Positions 44,488 through 54,300 of a stretch of 64,000 nucleotides of DNA are shown here, in pieces. The notes under the pieces are model-generated. The model was not told the DNA's origin and ran no database searches. It was given only the letters and a program-made list of their open reading frames with translations. Each line of letters opens with the position of its first letter. The first letter of the stretch is position 1. The stretch is taken from contig AGIF02000001.1 of assembly GCA_000227505.4 (NCBI GenBank), positions 142,018 to 206,017 on the forward strand, read 5' to 3'. Both the position numbers and the translations under genes were made by a program. This DNA comes from a gamma proteobacterium HIMB55. Its GTDB lineage: Bacteria; Pseudomonadota; Gammaproteobacteria; Pseudomonadales; Halieaceae.

Positions 44488-44838
44488 ATGAATGATAAGA
44501 CTCAGGCGCGTTTGCGCCGCGCACGCAAGTCGCGTGTTCGTATGCGTACCGCAGGTGACGTTCGTCTCACCGTGAACCGTACGCCGCGCCATATTTACGC
44601 GCAGATCATCAACGGCGAAGGTAACCGTGTATTGGCTCAGGCTTCTACGTTGGATAAAGACCTGCGAAGTGGTGCTACTGGCAATATCGAAGCAGCGGCA
44701 GCTGTGGGTAAGTTGGTTGCAGAGCGCGCTAAAGCAGCTGGCGTAACCGAAGTGGCGTTTGATCGCTCGGGTTACAAGTATCACGGTCGAGTTAAAGCGC
44801 TTGCAGATGCAGCGCGCGAAGGCGGATTGGAGTTTTAA
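44488..44838 (+). CDS. rplR: 50S ribosomal protein L18
   Basis: 116 residues. Binds 5S rRNA with L5. A basic N-terminus [22 protein letters not shown] precedes [12 protein letters not shown], and [23 protein letters not shown] forms the family C-terminus (split here). rpsE follows 3 bases later. Confidence 0.97.
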   Translation: MNDKTQARLRRARKSRVRMRTAGDVRLTVNRTPRHIYAQIINGEGNRVLAQASTLDKDLRSGATGNIEAAAAVGKLVAERAKAAGVTEVAFDRSGYKYHGRVKALADAAREGGLEF

Positions 44839-44841
44839 GCC

Positions 44842-45357
44842 ATGGCAAACGATAAGAGACAAGGTGATCAGCGCACTGAAGGCGATCTTCAGGAGAAGCT
44901 GGTACAGGTAAACCGCGTTGCCAAAACCGTAAAGGGTGGCCGCATTATGAGCTTCACTGCTTTGACAGTGGTTGGCGACGGCAATGGCCGCGTTGGTTTT
45001 GGTCGCGGTAAAGCGCGTGAAGTTCCGGTTGCCATTCAGAAGGCAATGGAATCTGCTCGTCGCAACATGATTTCAGTTGAGCTGGTAAACGGTACGCTTC
45101 AGTACCCTGTGAAAGCCCGTCACGGTGCGTCAAAGGTTTATATGCAGCCAGCTTCTGAAGGTACAGGTGTGATTGCTGGTGGTGCGATGCGTTCGGTATT
45201 AGAAATTGCCGGTGTTCAAAACGTATTGGCTAAGTGCTACGGCTCAACAAATCCCGCTAACGTGGTTCGTGCAACCTATAACGGTCTGCGTGACATGGTT
45301 TCACCCGAAGACGTTGCTGCGAAGCGTGGCAAGTCAGTTGAAGAAATCTTCAGCTAA
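44842..45357 (+). CDS. rpsE: 30S ribosomal protein S5
   Basis: 171 residues. Part of the mRNA-entry channel and a fidelity protein. [40 protein letters not shown] and [20 protein letters not shown] are conserved; the VKGGR loop is where spectinomycin-resistance substitutions occur and looks wild type. Confidence 0.98.
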   Translation: MANDKRQGDQRTEGDLQEKLVQVNRVAKTVKGGRIMSFTALTVVGDGNGRVGFGRGKAREVPVAIQKAMESARRNMISVELVNGTLQYPVKARHGASKVYMQPASEGTGVIAGGAMRSVLEIAGVQNVLAKCYGSTNPANVVRATYNGLRDMVSPEDVAAKRGKSVEEIFS

Positions 45358-45370
45358 GAGGAATTAGGTG

Positions 45371-45559
45371 ATGAGCAAAGAAATGATCAAAGTGACGTTG
45401 GTGAAAAGCACCAATGGTCGCCTGAAGAATCACCAGGCCTGCGTTCGCGGCTTGGGTCTTCGACGCATCGGTCACACCGTTGAGGTTGAAGATACGCCTT
45501 CAGTGCGAGGAATGATTAACAAGGTTAACTACCTGGTACGAGTTGAGGAGCAGGCATAA
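45371..45559 (+). CDS. rpmD: 50S ribosomal protein L30
   Basis: 62 residues from ATG 45371 (a GTG lies directly before it). [26 protein letters not shown] followed by [22 protein letters not shown] (split here) is the family sequence. Its stop overlaps the rplO ATG (TAATG). Confidence 0.96.
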   Translation: MSKEMIKVTLVKSTNGRLKNHQACVRGLGLRRIGHTVEVEDTPSVRGMINKVNYLVRVEEQA

Positions 45560-46005
45560 TGGGTGATGAACTTCGTTTGAATTCTCTGAGCCCTGCACCC
45601 GGCGCCAAACGCGATGCGAAGCGTGTTGGTCGCGGTATCGGTTCAGGTGTTGGTAAGACCGCGGGTCGTGGTCACAAGGGTTTGAAAGCTCGTTCAGGTG
45701 GTACTGTTCGCGCTGGCTTTGAGGGTGGTCAGATGCCACTTCAGAAGCGCCTGCCTAAGTACGGTTTCACATCGCGCATCGGTCGCACAACCGCGCAGGT
45801 TCGTTTGCACGAACTCAATGCTGTTGAGGGCGATACGGTCGATTTAGCAGCACTCAAGGCAGCGGATCTCGTCAAAGACGATGTTTTGCGCGCTCGGGTA
45901 TTCCTGTCTGGCGAAATTACTAAAGCAGTAAACGTCAAAGGCCTTAAGGTCACTAAAGGCGCTCGCGAAGCAATCGAAGCCGCTGGCGGGAGCGTTGAGG
46001 CGTAA
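45559..46005 (+). CDS. rplO: 50S ribosomal protein L15
   Basis: 148 residues. Late assembly protein. The Gly/Lys/Arg-rich extended N-terminus [21 protein letters not shown] and the block [17 protein letters not shown] are typical. Coupled to rpmD by a one-base overlap; secY follows after 2 bases. Confidence 0.97.
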   Translation: MGDELRLNSLSPAPGAKRDAKRVGRGIGSGVGKTAGRGHKGLKARSGGTVRAGFEGGQMPLQKRLPKYGFTSRIGRTTAQVRLHELNAVEGDTVDLAALKAADLVKDDVLRARVFLSGEITKAVNVKGLKVTKGAREAIEAAGGSVEA

Positions 46006-46007
46006 TC

Positions 46008-47333
46008 ATGGCCAACGGTATGCCCTCAATGAATAACGCGGGAATGGGTGAGCTTTTCAGCCGTCTCCGTTTTGTTCTTGTTGCTCTGATTATCTACCGA
46101 ATCGGGACACACATTCCGGTACCGGGGATCGATCCTGCGCAGCTGTCTGCGTTGTTTGATCAGAATCAGGGAACGATTTTAGGGCTAGCCAACGTATTCT
46201 CGGGCGGCGCGCTCGAGCGTATGAGTATCTTGGCGCTGGGTATCCTCCCCTATATCTCTGCATCGATCATAATGCAGCTCATGACCGCGGTAACGCCCGA
46301 GTTGGATGCGATCAAGAAGGAAGGTGAGTCTGGTCGCAAGAAGATTAGCCAGTGGACCCGTTACTTAACCGTAGGTCTTGCACTCGTGCAGGGCACCGGT
46401 ATGACGGTAGGCCTCGCAAATCAGGGCCTCACTTACGACGCCAGCCTCGGTTTTTACGTGATTGCAATTACGTCGCTTGTGACCGGCGCTGTGTTCATGA
46501 TGTGGCTCGGTGAGCAGATCACGGAAAAGGGCATTGGCAACGGCATCTCGCTGCTGATCTTTGCGGGTATCGTTGCCGGCTTGCCGCAGGCAATCGGCCA
46601 GTCGCTCGAGCAGGCGCGGCAGGGTGAGCTTAATATTCTTATTCTGTTGGGTGTCTTGGCACTTGCGATCGTGGTGATCGCGCTCGTTATCTTTATCGAG
46701 CGAGGACAGCGTCGCATCACGGTTAACTACGCGAAGCGCCAGCAGGGTCGTCAAATGTATCAGGCGCCTGCGTCGCACCTACCACTCAAGGTGAATATGG
46801 CCGGTGTTATCCCCGCTATTTTTGCTAGCTCAATCCTGCTCTTCCCTGCGTCAGTTGCGCAGTGGTTTGGCAGCGCAGACAGCTCTGATTGGCTTCAGGA
46901 CCTTGCAGTAGCCATTGGTCCAGGCCAGCCGCTGAATATCATTTTGTTTACTGGCTTCATCGTATTTTTCTGCTTCTTCTACACGGCGTTGATGTTCAAC
47001 CCGAGCGAAGTAGCGGACAACCTTAAGAAGTCGGGCGCTTTTGTTCCCGGTATTCGCCCCGGTCAACAGACAGCAAACTACATTGATGGTGTGCTGACGC
47101 GACTAACCATTTTCGGATCGGCCTACATTGCGCTGGTCTGTTTATTGCCCCAGTTCTTGGTGGTGATGTTCAACGTACCCTTCTACCTCGGCGGCACGTC
47201 AATGCTGATCGTTGTTGTAGTGGTGATGGACTTCATGGCGCAGGTGCAAAGCCACCTCATGTCACACCAATACGAAGGCGTAATGAAGAAAGCTAACCTA
47301 ACTAACATCGGTTCAGCCGGTCGTACGCGTTAG
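46008..47333 (+). CDS. secY: Preprotein translocase subunit SecY
   Basis: 441 residues, ten predicted membrane spans. Central channel of the SecYEG translocon. [14 protein letters not shown], the plug region after [22 protein letters not shown] (split here), [20 protein letters not shown] and the cytosolic loop [23 protein letters not shown] are diagnostic. Its partner SecE is encoded at 18431 in this window. Confidence 0.98.
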   Translation: MANGMPSMNNAGMGELFSRLRFVLVALIIYRIGTHIPVPGIDPAQLSALFDQNQGTILGLANVFSGGALERMSILALGILPYISASIIMQLMTAVTPELDAIKKEGESGRKKISQWTRYLTVGLALVQGTGMTVGLANQGLTYDASLGFYVIAITSLVTGAVFMMWLGEQITEKGIGNGISLLIFAGIVAGLPQAIGQSLEQARQGELNILILLGVLALAIVVIALVIFIERGQRRITVNYAKRQQGRQMYQAPASHLPLKVNMAGVIPAIFASSILLFPASVAQWFGSADSSDWLQDLAVAIGPGQPLNIILFTGFIVFFCFFYTALMFNPSEVADNLKKSGAFVPGIRPGQQTANYIDGVLTRLTIFGSAYIALVCLLPQFLVVMFNVPFYLGGTSMLIVVVVVMDFMAQVQSHLMSHQYEGVMKKANLTNIGSAGRTR

Positions 47334-47349
47334 GTCTTTGGAGATAGAA

Positions 47350-47466
47350 ATGAAAGTCCGAGCTTCGGTAAAGAAAATTTGTCGTAATTGTAAAGTGGTT
47401 CGCCGTAACCGAGTGGTCCGTGTGATCTGCTCTAGCGATCCTCGTCACAAGCAGCGTCAAGGTTAA
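47350..47466 (+). CDS. rpmJ: 50S ribosomal protein L36, zinc-binding form
   Basis: 38 residues, directly after sec[20 protein letters not shown] begins the protein; C11, C14, C27 and H33 form the zinc ribbon, so this is the C-plus form. GGAGATAG lies just upstream. The zinc-free paralogue, where present, is usually elsewhere. Confidence 0.96.
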   Translation: MKVRASVKKICRNCKVVRRNRVVRVICSSDPRHKQRQG

Positions 47467-47539
47467 TTTCGGATTCACATTGCGGGCGCGTTAGCGCTCA
47501 CAAAATGCGGCCTTAGGCTGCTAAACATGGAGATTGGTA

Positions 47540-47896
47540 ATGGCACGTATTGCCGGTGTAAACATCCCTGACAACAAGCACGCAGTGATCTCACTGACGT
47601 ATATCTATGGTGTTGGTCGCACGCAAGCGAAGCGTCTTTGCGCGGAAACTAACATCCCAGAAAGCACAAAGATCGGTGAGCTCTCTGAAGCTGAACTCGA
47701 TCAGCTTCGTGGTCTTGTGTCGGAAATGACCGTCGAGGGTGATCTTCGTCGTGAAGTGTCGATGAACATCAAGCGTCTTTTGGATCTCGGTTGTAACCGT
47801 GGTCTGCGGCACCGTAAGGGCTTGCCTTTGCGTGGTCAGCGCACCAAGACGAATGCACGTACTCGTAAGGGTCCGCGCAAGCCAATCCGTAAGTAA
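47540..47896 (+). CDS. rpsM: 30S ribosomal protein S13
   Basis: 118 residues from ATG 47540, preceded by GGAG. Head protein contacting P-site tRNA and 50S bridges. [32 protein letters not shown] and the basic tail [19 protein letters not shown] are typical. First gene of the alpha group. Confidence 0.98.
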   Translation: MARIAGVNIPDNKHAVISLTYIYGVGRTQAKRLCAETNIPESTKIGELSEAELDQLRGLVSEMTVEGDLRREVSMNIKRLLDLGCNRGLRHRKGLPLRGQRTKTNARTRKGPRKPIRK

Positions 47897-47976
47897 GTTT
47901 CGTTAAGCAACGTCAGTTGCTTCTCATGTGTAGCTACATCCCAATTTGTAGCGTTGATATAGAAGTAGGGTAGAAG

Positions 47977-48369
47977 ATGGCAAAGCAAGCCAAAAAGACA
48001 ACGAAGAGAAAGATTACCAAGCAGGTAGTCGATGGAGTGGCGCACATTCACGCGTCGTTCAACAACACCATCGTGACGATTACTGACCGTCAGGGAAACA
48101 CATTGAGCTGGGCAACTGCCGGTGGTTCAGGTTTCCGTGGCTCACGTAAGTCGACACCGTTCGCTGCGCAGGTTGCGGCTGAGCGCGCAGGTGAAGCTGC
48201 GAAAGAATACGGTCTAAAGAACCTCGACGTTGAGGTCAAAGGACCAGGACCCGGTCGTGAGTCTGCCGTTCGCGCGCTCAACGGTTGCGGATACAAAATC
48301 ACCAACATTACTGATGTGACACCGATTCCACACAACGGTTGTCGCCCACCAAAGAAGCGTCGCGTTTAA
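47977..48369 (+). CDS. rpsK: 30S ribosomal protein S11
   Basis: 130 residues. Platform protein next to the Shine-Dalgarno duplex. [38 protein letters not shown] and [18 protein letters not shown] are conserved. AGTAGGG precedes the ATG. Confidence 0.98.
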   Translation: MAKQAKKTTKRKITKQVVDGVAHIHASFNNTIVTITDRQGNTLSWATAGGSGFRGSRKSTPFAAQVAAERAGEAAKEYGLKNLDVEVKGPGPGRESAVRALNGCGYKITNITDVTPIPHNGCRPPKKRRV

Positions 48370-48394
48370 TTACGCCGTCTGAGGAAAGAGATAA

Positions 48395-49015
48395 ATGGCT
48401 CGATATATTGGACCTAAATGTAAGCTTTCGCGTCGCGAAGGTACTGATCTTCAGCTCAAGAGTGGTGTTCGTGCGCTTGAGAGTAAGTGTAAAGCAGAGA
48501 CTGCGCCTGGCATGCACGGTGCGCGACGTGGACGTCTGTCGGATTACGGCGTTCAGTTGCGTGAGAAGCAGAAAGTTCGTCGTATCTACGGTGTGCTAGA
48601 GAAGCAGTTCCGCAACTACTACAAAGAAGCGGCACGTCTTAAAGGTGCGACAGGTGAGAACCTGCTGCAGCTCCTCGAAAGCCGTTTGGATAACGTTGTT
48701 TACCGCATGGGCTTTGGCTCTACGCGTTCTGAAGCGCGTCAGCTGGTATCGCACAAGGGTATTTTGGTAAATGGACGCGTGGTCAATATTCCTTCATATC
48801 AGGTTGCGCCTGGTGACGTTGTTTCTGTTCGCGAAAAAGCGAAGAAGCAGCTCCGTGTTCAGTCTGCGATGGGACTGGCTGAGCAGCGCCCAGATCCAGA
48901 GTGGATCGATGTAAATGCTGAGAAGCTTGAGGGTACTTTTAAGTCAAAGCCTGAGCGTCAGGATCTTCCGAGTGAAATTAACGAGAACCTGATCGTCGAG
49001 CTGTACTCCAAGTAA
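48395..49015 (+). CDS. rpsD: 30S ribosomal protein S4
   Basis: 206 residues. 16S assembly initiator, and in E. coli the repressor of the alpha operon. [18 protein letters not shown] at the N-terminus, with no zinc cysteine cluster, and the S4 domain [25 protein letters not shown] (split here) with [14 protein letters not shown]. Confidence 0.98.
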   Translation: MARYIGPKCKLSRREGTDLQLKSGVRALESKCKAETAPGMHGARRGRLSDYGVQLREKQKVRRIYGVLEKQFRNYYKEAARLKGATGENLLQLLESRLDNVVYRMGFGSTRSEARQLVSHKGILVNGRVVNIPSYQVAPGDVVSVREKAKKQLRVQSAMGLAEQRPDPEWIDVNAEKLEGTFKSKPERQDLPSEINENLIVELYSK

Positions 49016-49064
49016 GGCTTGAGTGCGTACAGCTAATAAACCGAATTCTTGAACGGGAAACACT

Positions 49065-50069
49065 ATGCAAAATTCAGTAAATGAGTTTCTTACCCCACGC
49101 GTTATTAAGGTAGACGAGAAGTCTACTACCCGTGCGCTTGTGACACTTGAGCCACTTGAGCGTGGTTTTGGTCACACACTGGGTAACGCACTGCGCCGCA
49201 TCCTTCTGTCATCGATGCCTGGCTGTGCTGTTACCGAAGTGGAAATCGACGGTGTACTCCACGAGTACTCAGCGATCGAAGGTGTGCAGGAAGATGTGAT
49301 TGAAATCCTGCTTAACCTTAAGGGTGTTGCGCTTGTCATGAATGGCAAGGACGAGGCAGAACTAACACTCAGCGCTTCTGGCGAAGGTGTCGTAACTGCT
49401 GGCGACATCCAGGTCGATCATGACATCGAAATCCGTAACCCCGAGCACGTCATCTGCACCGTTACAGGTGATCAGCCACTTATGATCCGTGTGGTAGCTC
49501 AGCGTGGTCGTGGCTACTCGCCAGCCGACTCGCGTATGGATAGCGACGATGAGACACGTTCTATCGGTCGCCTTCAGTTGGATGCGTCGTTCTCACCCAT
49601 CCGCCGTGTCAGCTATGTTGTTGACTCTGCGCGTGTTGAGCAGCGTACTGATCTGGACAAGCTGGTTATCGATCTCGAGACAAACGGCACGATTGATCCA
49701 GAAGAGGCGATTCGTCGCGCGGCGACTATCCTCCAGCAGCAGTTGGCAGTCTTCGTTGACCTCGAAGGTCAGACACAGGCGGCAGCAGCTGAAGCAGCTG
49801 ATGAAGTCGATCCGATTCTTCTGCGTCCAGTAGACGACCTCGAGTTGACTGTTCGCTCTGCGAACTGCCTCAAGGCTGAGAACATCTACTACATCGGTGA
49901 TCTCGTCCAGCGAACTGAAGTTGGGCTTCTGAAGACCCCTAACTTGGGTAAGAAGTCGCTGACAGAAATCAAAGACGTGCTTGCTTCTCGCGGTTTGTCT
50001 TTGGGTATGCGCCTAGAAAATTGGCCGCCTGCCAGCCTGAAAGACGACGAGCGTCTTCTCAGCGTTTAA
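49065..50069 (+). CDS. rpoA: RNA polymerase subunit alpha
   Basis: 334 residues. N-terminal dimerisation domain with [20 protein letters not shown], an acidic linker (about 235-250), and the C-terminal domain that binds UP elements and activators: [22 protein letters not shown] and [19 protein letters not shown]. It is between rpsD and rplQ, its standard position. Confidence 0.99.
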   Translation: MQNSVNEFLTPRVIKVDEKSTTRALVTLEPLERGFGHTLGNALRRILLSSMPGCAVTEVEIDGVLHEYSAIEGVQEDVIEILLNLKGVALVMNGKDEAELTLSASGEGVVTAGDIQVDHDIEIRNPEHVICTVTGDQPLMIRVVAQRGRGYSPADSRMDSDDETRSIGRLQLDASFSPIRRVSYVVDSARVEQRTDLDKLVIDLETNGTIDPEEAIRRAATILQQQLAVFVDLEGQTQAAAAEAADEVDPILLRPVDDLELTVRSANCLKAENIYYIGDLVQRTEVGLLKTPNLGKKSLTEIKDVLASRGLSLGMRLENWPPASLKDDERLLSV

Positions 50070-50136
50070 GTATTTAATTATTACAGATGATTTAGAGCTC
50101 ATCTCACGATGAGCCAGACAGTAAAAGGGAATCGTC

Positions 50137-50538
50137 ATGCGCCATCGTCATAGTGGTCGACAACTAAACCGGAACAGTTCGCACCGAAAAGCAATGTTCC
50201 GCAACATGACAGTGTCATTGGTTGAGCACGAGCTCATCAAGACTACTGTTGCTAAGGCTAAGGAGCTCCGTGGTTACGCTGAGCCGCTTATCACTTTGGC
50301 GAAGAACGACAGCGTTGCAAATCGCCGTCTCGCGTTTGATCGCACTCGTTCAAAGGAAGCCGTTGGTAAACTCTTCACCGAGCTCGGTCCGAGATACCAA
50401 GAGCGTCCCGGAGGTTACATCCGCATTCTTAAGTGCGGGTACCGTGCGGGCGACAAAGCGCCAATGGCGTTCGTTGAGCTTGTAGATCGTCCAGCACCTG
50501 AGGTGTACGAAGAGGTAGAGGAGATGGACGACGAGTAA
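50137..50538 (+). CDS. rplQ: 50S ribosomal protein L17
   Basis: 133 residues. [20 protein letters not shown] at the N-terminus, [25 protein letters not shown] (split here), and [20 protein letters not shown] are family blocks; the C-terminus ends in an acidic run EEVEEMDDE. Last gene of the ribosomal block; a terminator follows 27 bases later. Confidence 0.98.
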   Translation: MRHRHSGRQLNRNSSHRKAMFRNMTVSLVEHELIKTTVAKAKELRGYAEPLITLAKNDSVANRRLAFDRTRSKEAVGKLFTELGPRYQERPGGYIRILKCGYRAGDKAPMAFVELVDRPAPEVYEEVEEMDDE

Positions 50539-50564
50539 GTCGTTGTCTCTATCTTAAGTGATAC

Positions 50565-50593
50565 AAAAAAGCCGCGATCATCGCGGCTTTTTT
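50565..50593 (+). terminator. Terminator after rplQ
   Basis: Stem GCCGCGA/TCGCGGC with a TCA loop, flanked by AAAAAA before and TTTTTT after. It marks the end of the S10-spc-alpha transcript. Confidence 0.95.
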
Positions 50594-50842
50594 ATGCCCG
50601 TCAGTTCAGACTTAGATGCATGCTCTCAGTTTTCGACTTGCCAGTTATCGATGTCTAAGTTGACAATGAAATAGCGGCCTGCGTCGTTTGATCGCATGAA
50701 CTGCCGCCGCACGGTGTGGCTAGTCAAAACACTTCGTTAATCGCGGACATGAAGATGACGTGTCAGTCCACCTAAAGTGCCTCTGCTTGCAGTCCCGCTA
50801 TCCGGAGTTTCGCTGCCCTGAGTCGCTCTGCTTGAATTCAGG
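50594..50842. other. Intergenic region after the ribosomal block
   Basis: 249 bases with no supported gene. On the minus strand a short frame ending at 50626 reads RYFIVNLDIDNWQVEN before a stop, which looks like a protein C-terminus, but it is closed upstream within about 35 codons. It may be a gene remnant or chance. Confidence 0.5.
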
Positions 50843-52555
50843 TTATTCAAAGAGCGAAGCGAAGGCCTGAGTTTTACGCGCGTTGCCCGAGGCGGCTATC
50901 CGCCCACTAGTGATTGCGTCGTTCAGACTCAACTCGTCAGTCAGTACTGAAATGACTGTTGCTCTGTCGGTACGCCAGTTACTCGCAACAGCGCGTTCTT
51001 CATCGGGCCAGCTGATGCGGAGTACGTTATTGATCATTCTGAGGTCGTAAACTTCGCCGTCGGTAAGGTCTAGACGAACAGTTATATCCACATTGTCCGC
51101 ATTCTCGGCAATGACCCGGTTGCGAAGTCTTCCGAGTAATTCGCCGTCATCCAGCGACCGGAGTGATCCCGCTATGGGCGCCCGGAGCATACGGCCAAAG
51201 TCGATGTCACCGTTTTCTTCTGCCACGAGACCCAACAGGTAATTACGCTGATTGGTGCTGCTGGTGACCTGAGCGAAACGAATCGAGGCCTGCTGACGAA
51301 CTTGTCGCGCCTCTTCATCGTTCTCATTGGTAAGAATGAGGTAAGTGGCGAGTCTTGCTGCCCATTGAGGGTCGGAAGAGACGTTGGCTTCAGCCATCTC
51401 CATGACCTTATCTCTACCGCCCAGCGCCGGAACCAGGCGCGCAGCTTCGTCATAGGCGTTGTGCGACAGGTAATCCATCCAGTCGTCAATAAAGCCTGCG
51501 CGCTTCGTAAAGCGCTGCTGCATCATCCACTCCCAGCGGTGGTAGTAAGGCTGCAGTTGCGGGTGCTCTGCCACGGCGGGTGGTAGGTCGATGGTATTCA
51601 GCAGATCGTCCACTGAGCGATTCGTCAAATAAAAGCGATCGACCTGATCAATGAGGAATTGAATTGTGTCGCGCGTTAGCGTCATTAATTGTCGAATCTC
51701 GGAGTGATCGCTGATGATGCTGCTATGGCCAGGGACAATAGCGAGTGGGTCCAGATCGATGGTCTTCTGCACTGACGCCATCATTTTATTGGGATCTCTA
51801 CCCATCTCGAAGCGCGCTGTTTCTACCGCAGGGAATACACCATGAGGTGGTGCATCGCCACTAAACAAGACCCGGTCTTCGGGTAGCCATACCCACAGGT
51901 GCTCGGGCACGTCACCTTCAGCAGGAAAGATTTCTAAATCAACCCCATCGATGTTGATGGCGATCTTCTCGGGCACCTCGATGGTCGGTGGGAAGCTCAA
52001 CGCATCATTGCGCTCGAGTCTGGGGCTGGGCCCGATACCATTGCCAACAGTACCCTCTAACCCCTCGGGGATCGGAATCCCCATTTGCATGAAGGCCCGC
52101 CTGAGCGTTGCTTTGTGCGTAACGCTCTGACCCATAGCAATCGTCGCTTCCCAATCGGCGGGGCCATAGATCGGAATGTCGCCCACGTTCTCATTGGGCA
52201 AAATCGCTTGGATGCCGCCGTAATGATCCATATGTAAATGGGTGTAGATCACGGCAATGACGGGCTTGTCAGTCTGCTCGCGAAGTAATGCATAAGCGTT
52301 CGCGGTAGGCGTTGGAAACCAGCCGGCATCTACCACGATGACGCCGTTGTCAGTTTCGATGAAACCAAAGTTGGAGTACCCCATGAACTCGGCACCATAG
52401 ACACGTGTTCCCAATTTTTGCAGACCCGGAATCAGAGTCGCTTGGTGAGCAAGCACCGCTGGGTTGACCCGCTGGTCAGTCGGTGCTGTCACGGGTTGGG
52501 CAAGGGCGGTGTTTGCTAGCACGCCAATAAACGTTGCGATCAGGTATTGCTTCAT
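50843..52555 (-). CDS. Metallo-beta-lactamase-fold alkylsulfatase-like hydrolase, exported
   Basis: 570 residues from ATG 52555 (GTG 52570 lies within the AAGGTGG ribosome site). An N-terminal signal peptide ends near ANTALAQ. The metal site THLHMDH (105-111), followed by GDVPEHLWVW, LFSGDAPPHG and the late IVPGHSS, gives a binuclear zinc MBL fold. The remaining half matches the alkylsulfatase plan (SdsA1/YjcS): a helical dimerisation domain with HEWM-like YYHRWEWMMQQR and NAYDEAARL, then an SCP2-like lipid-binding domain near the C-terminus. It probably cleaves alkyl sulfate or related esters in the periplasm; substrate unproven. P450 lies upstream on the same strand. Confidence 0.88.
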   Translation of the reverse strand: MKQYLIATFIGVLANTALAQPVTAPTDQRVNPAVLAHQATLIPGLQKLGTRVYGAEFMGYSNFGFIETDNGVIVVDAGWFPTPTANAYALLREQTDKPVIAVIYTHLHMDHYGGIQAILPNENVGDIPIYGPADWEATIAMGQSVTHKATLRRAFMQMGIPIPEGLEGTVGNGIGPSPRLERNDALSFPPTIEVPEKIAINIDGVDLEIFPAEGDVPEHLWVWLPEDRVLFSGDAPPHGVFPAVETARFEMGRDPNKMMASVQKTIDLDPLAIVPGHSSIISDHSEIRQLMTLTRDTIQFLIDQVDRFYLTNRSVDDLLNTIDLPPAVAEHPQLQPYYHRWEWMMQQRFTKRAGFIDDWMDYLSHNAYDEAARLVPALGGRDKVMEMAEANVSSDPQWAARLATYLILTNENDEEARQVRQQASIRFAQVTSSTNQRNYLLGLVAEENGDIDFGRMLRAPIAGSLRSLDDGELLGRLRNRVIAENADNVDITVRLDLTDGEVYDLRMINNVLRISWPDEERAVASNWRTDRATVISVLTDELSLNDAITSGRIAASGNARKTQAFASLFE

Positions 52556-52689
52556 TTTTGCTTGTTCCACCTTTTTTTCTTGGTATCGGAGTGCTTTATC
52601 GTGCTCGTCTTTTTGTGCTTTGAGTTTTTAGTCGCATTCTCAGTTGAGAAAATTGCGATAACTAGCCAAAAAGTTGCATTTGTCGCCTC

Positions 52690-52729
52690 AAGCCCTGGTG
52701 ATCATGATGACCACCAAGGCTTTGTTTTT
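52690..52729 (+). terminator. Hairpin between the P450 and alkylsulfatase-like genes
   Basis: An interrupted stem AAGCC-TGGTG / CACCA-GGCTT with a TCAT/ATGA tip, followed on the plus strand by TTTGTTTTT. The U-run is on the side opposite to the flanking minus-strand genes, so its direction is unclear; it may act as a minus-strand RNA structure instead. Confidence 0.4.
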
Positions 52730-52776
52730 AAGATGTAATTTTCGGATGCCTCAATATCGGTCTATCCGAGACTTTG

Positions 52777-54012
52777 TTACTTAGCGTGCAGAATGACTTC
52801 CATGTGCTCGATGCCGCGCACGAAGTTAGACAACACGCGCTTTGGCTTGCCCACGACTTCAACGTGGCTGTAGCGCTTGAGAATCTCTTCCCAAACAATC
52901 CGAAGCTGCATTTCTCCAAGACGATTACCCATGCATCGGTGGATGCCGAACCCAAAGGAGAGGTGCTGTCGTGGATTGGCGCGATCAATTATGAACTTGC
53001 TCGCGTCCTCAATAACTGTCTCGTCACGATTCCCGGAGACGTACCACATAACGACCTTGTCGCCTTTCTTGATCAGCTTGCCGCCAAGCTCGATATCACG
53101 CGTGGCAATGCGTCGCATGTGCATCAGCGGTGTCTGCCAACGGATGATTTCAGGGACGAGCGATCCAATGAGGCTGTGGTCTGCTTTTAGTTTGTCGAAC
53201 TGATCGGGATTCTCGTTAAGTGCAAGCACACCGCCCGAGAGGCTGTTTCGCGTCGTGTCATTTCCGCCGATAATCAAAAGCAGGAGGTTACCTAGGTACT
53301 CGAGCGGGCGATCAATCATGTTCTTTGTATCGGGGTGATTCGACAGCGCGGTAATGAAGTCCATGGAATCTGACTGCCCGTTGGCGCGCGAGTGCCAAAG
53401 TTCAGTGAAGTAGGCGAGACATTCGTGCAACGCTTCGGTTCGCTCATCGACCGATCCGTCGCCGCCTGCGATTTCAGGAATGGCAGCGCCCATATCAGAC
53501 CAATAGGTCAGCTTCGAACGGTCTTCAAAGGGAAATCCGAAAATGGTGGCCAGCATTTGCGTCGTTAAATTAACCGAAACATTGCTAACCCAGTCGAAGG
53601 ACTCTCCAATAGGCAGTGCGTCGAACATCTCACTCACACGAGTGCGGATAAGCGCTTCCATCTGCGCCAAGTTCTTGGGTGCTACAACGGGTTGAACAAC
53701 TGCGCGCTGCGTATCGTGCTTGGGTGGGTCCATAGCAATAAATTGCTCGACAGGCACATCATCACCGTAATCGCCAATAGTAATGGCGGGCTCCGAGGAG
53801 AAAGCCTCGTGATTTGAGTCCACCGCAACGATGTCTTCGTAGCGCGTTACCGACCAGAACCCACCAAAGAGCTCGTTCTCTGTGAAGTGCACGGGGTCTT
53901 CGGCGCGAAGTTTTGCGAAATACGCGGGCCATGTGTCGTCCAGAAAAATAGTAGCGTCACTTACGTCAATATCAGCCACTGCGCCAACGAAAGGGTGTGA
54001 GGGAGCGTTCAT
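52777..54012 (-). CDS. Cytochrome P450, bacterial class I type
   Basis: 411 residues from ATG 54012, preceded by TTGGAGAG; an in-frame TTG four codons earlier is unlikely. Soluble heme monooxygenase. The I-helix oxygen-activation motif is GGNDTT (249-254), ExxR is E288-R291, and the heme loop FGFGIHRCMG carries the thiolate C360. The segment MDPPKHDTQRAVV is also typical of CYPs acting on terpenoids, alkyl chains or steroids. No ferredoxin or ferredoxin reductase gene is adjacent, so redox partners must come from elsewhere. It is divergent from the TonB receptor, with a shared 288-base intergenic region. Confidence 0.94.
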   Translation of the reverse strand: MNAPSHPFVGAVADIDVSDATIFLDDTWPAYFAKLRAEDPVHFTENELFGGFWSVTRYEDIVAVDSNHEAFSSEPAITIGDYGDDVPVEQFIAMDPPKHDTQRAVVQPVVAPKNLAQMEALIRTRVSEMFDALPIGESFDWVSNVSVNLTTQMLATIFGFPFEDRSKLTYWSDMGAAIPEIAGGDGSVDERTEALHECLAYFTELWHSRANGQSDSMDFITALSNHPDTKNMIDRPLEYLGNLLLLIIGGNDTTRNSLSGGVLALNENPDQFDKLKADHSLIGSLVPEIIRWQTPLMHMRRIATRDIELGGKLIKKGDKVVMWYVSGNRDETVIEDASKFIIDRANPRQHLSFGFGIHRCMGNRLGEMQLRIVWEEILKRYSHVEVVGKPKRVLSNFVRGIEHMEVILHAK

Positions 54013-54300
54013 AGGTCTCTCCAAGCTGTTCTTTGTTATTTTGTGAGGACTACCGGTGCTTGTTAGCTCTTTTCAACAGTATCGAGTGTCCAATTTCGAC
54101 TCGAGCTTATCCCCCTTGAGCGGTTTTTGCATCCTCCGCCTAATCTTGACCAAATTGCCTCAATTCAGGGGTTGTCATTGCCTGCAAAGCGTAATAGCGT
54201 AAGCGATGATAGCTGCCATTTATGCTGGCTATGAATAAGTCTAATAAATAAACGTCGAATCACCGGAGATTCTTCGTGTTTTATCACTAAAGGAGAGCGT

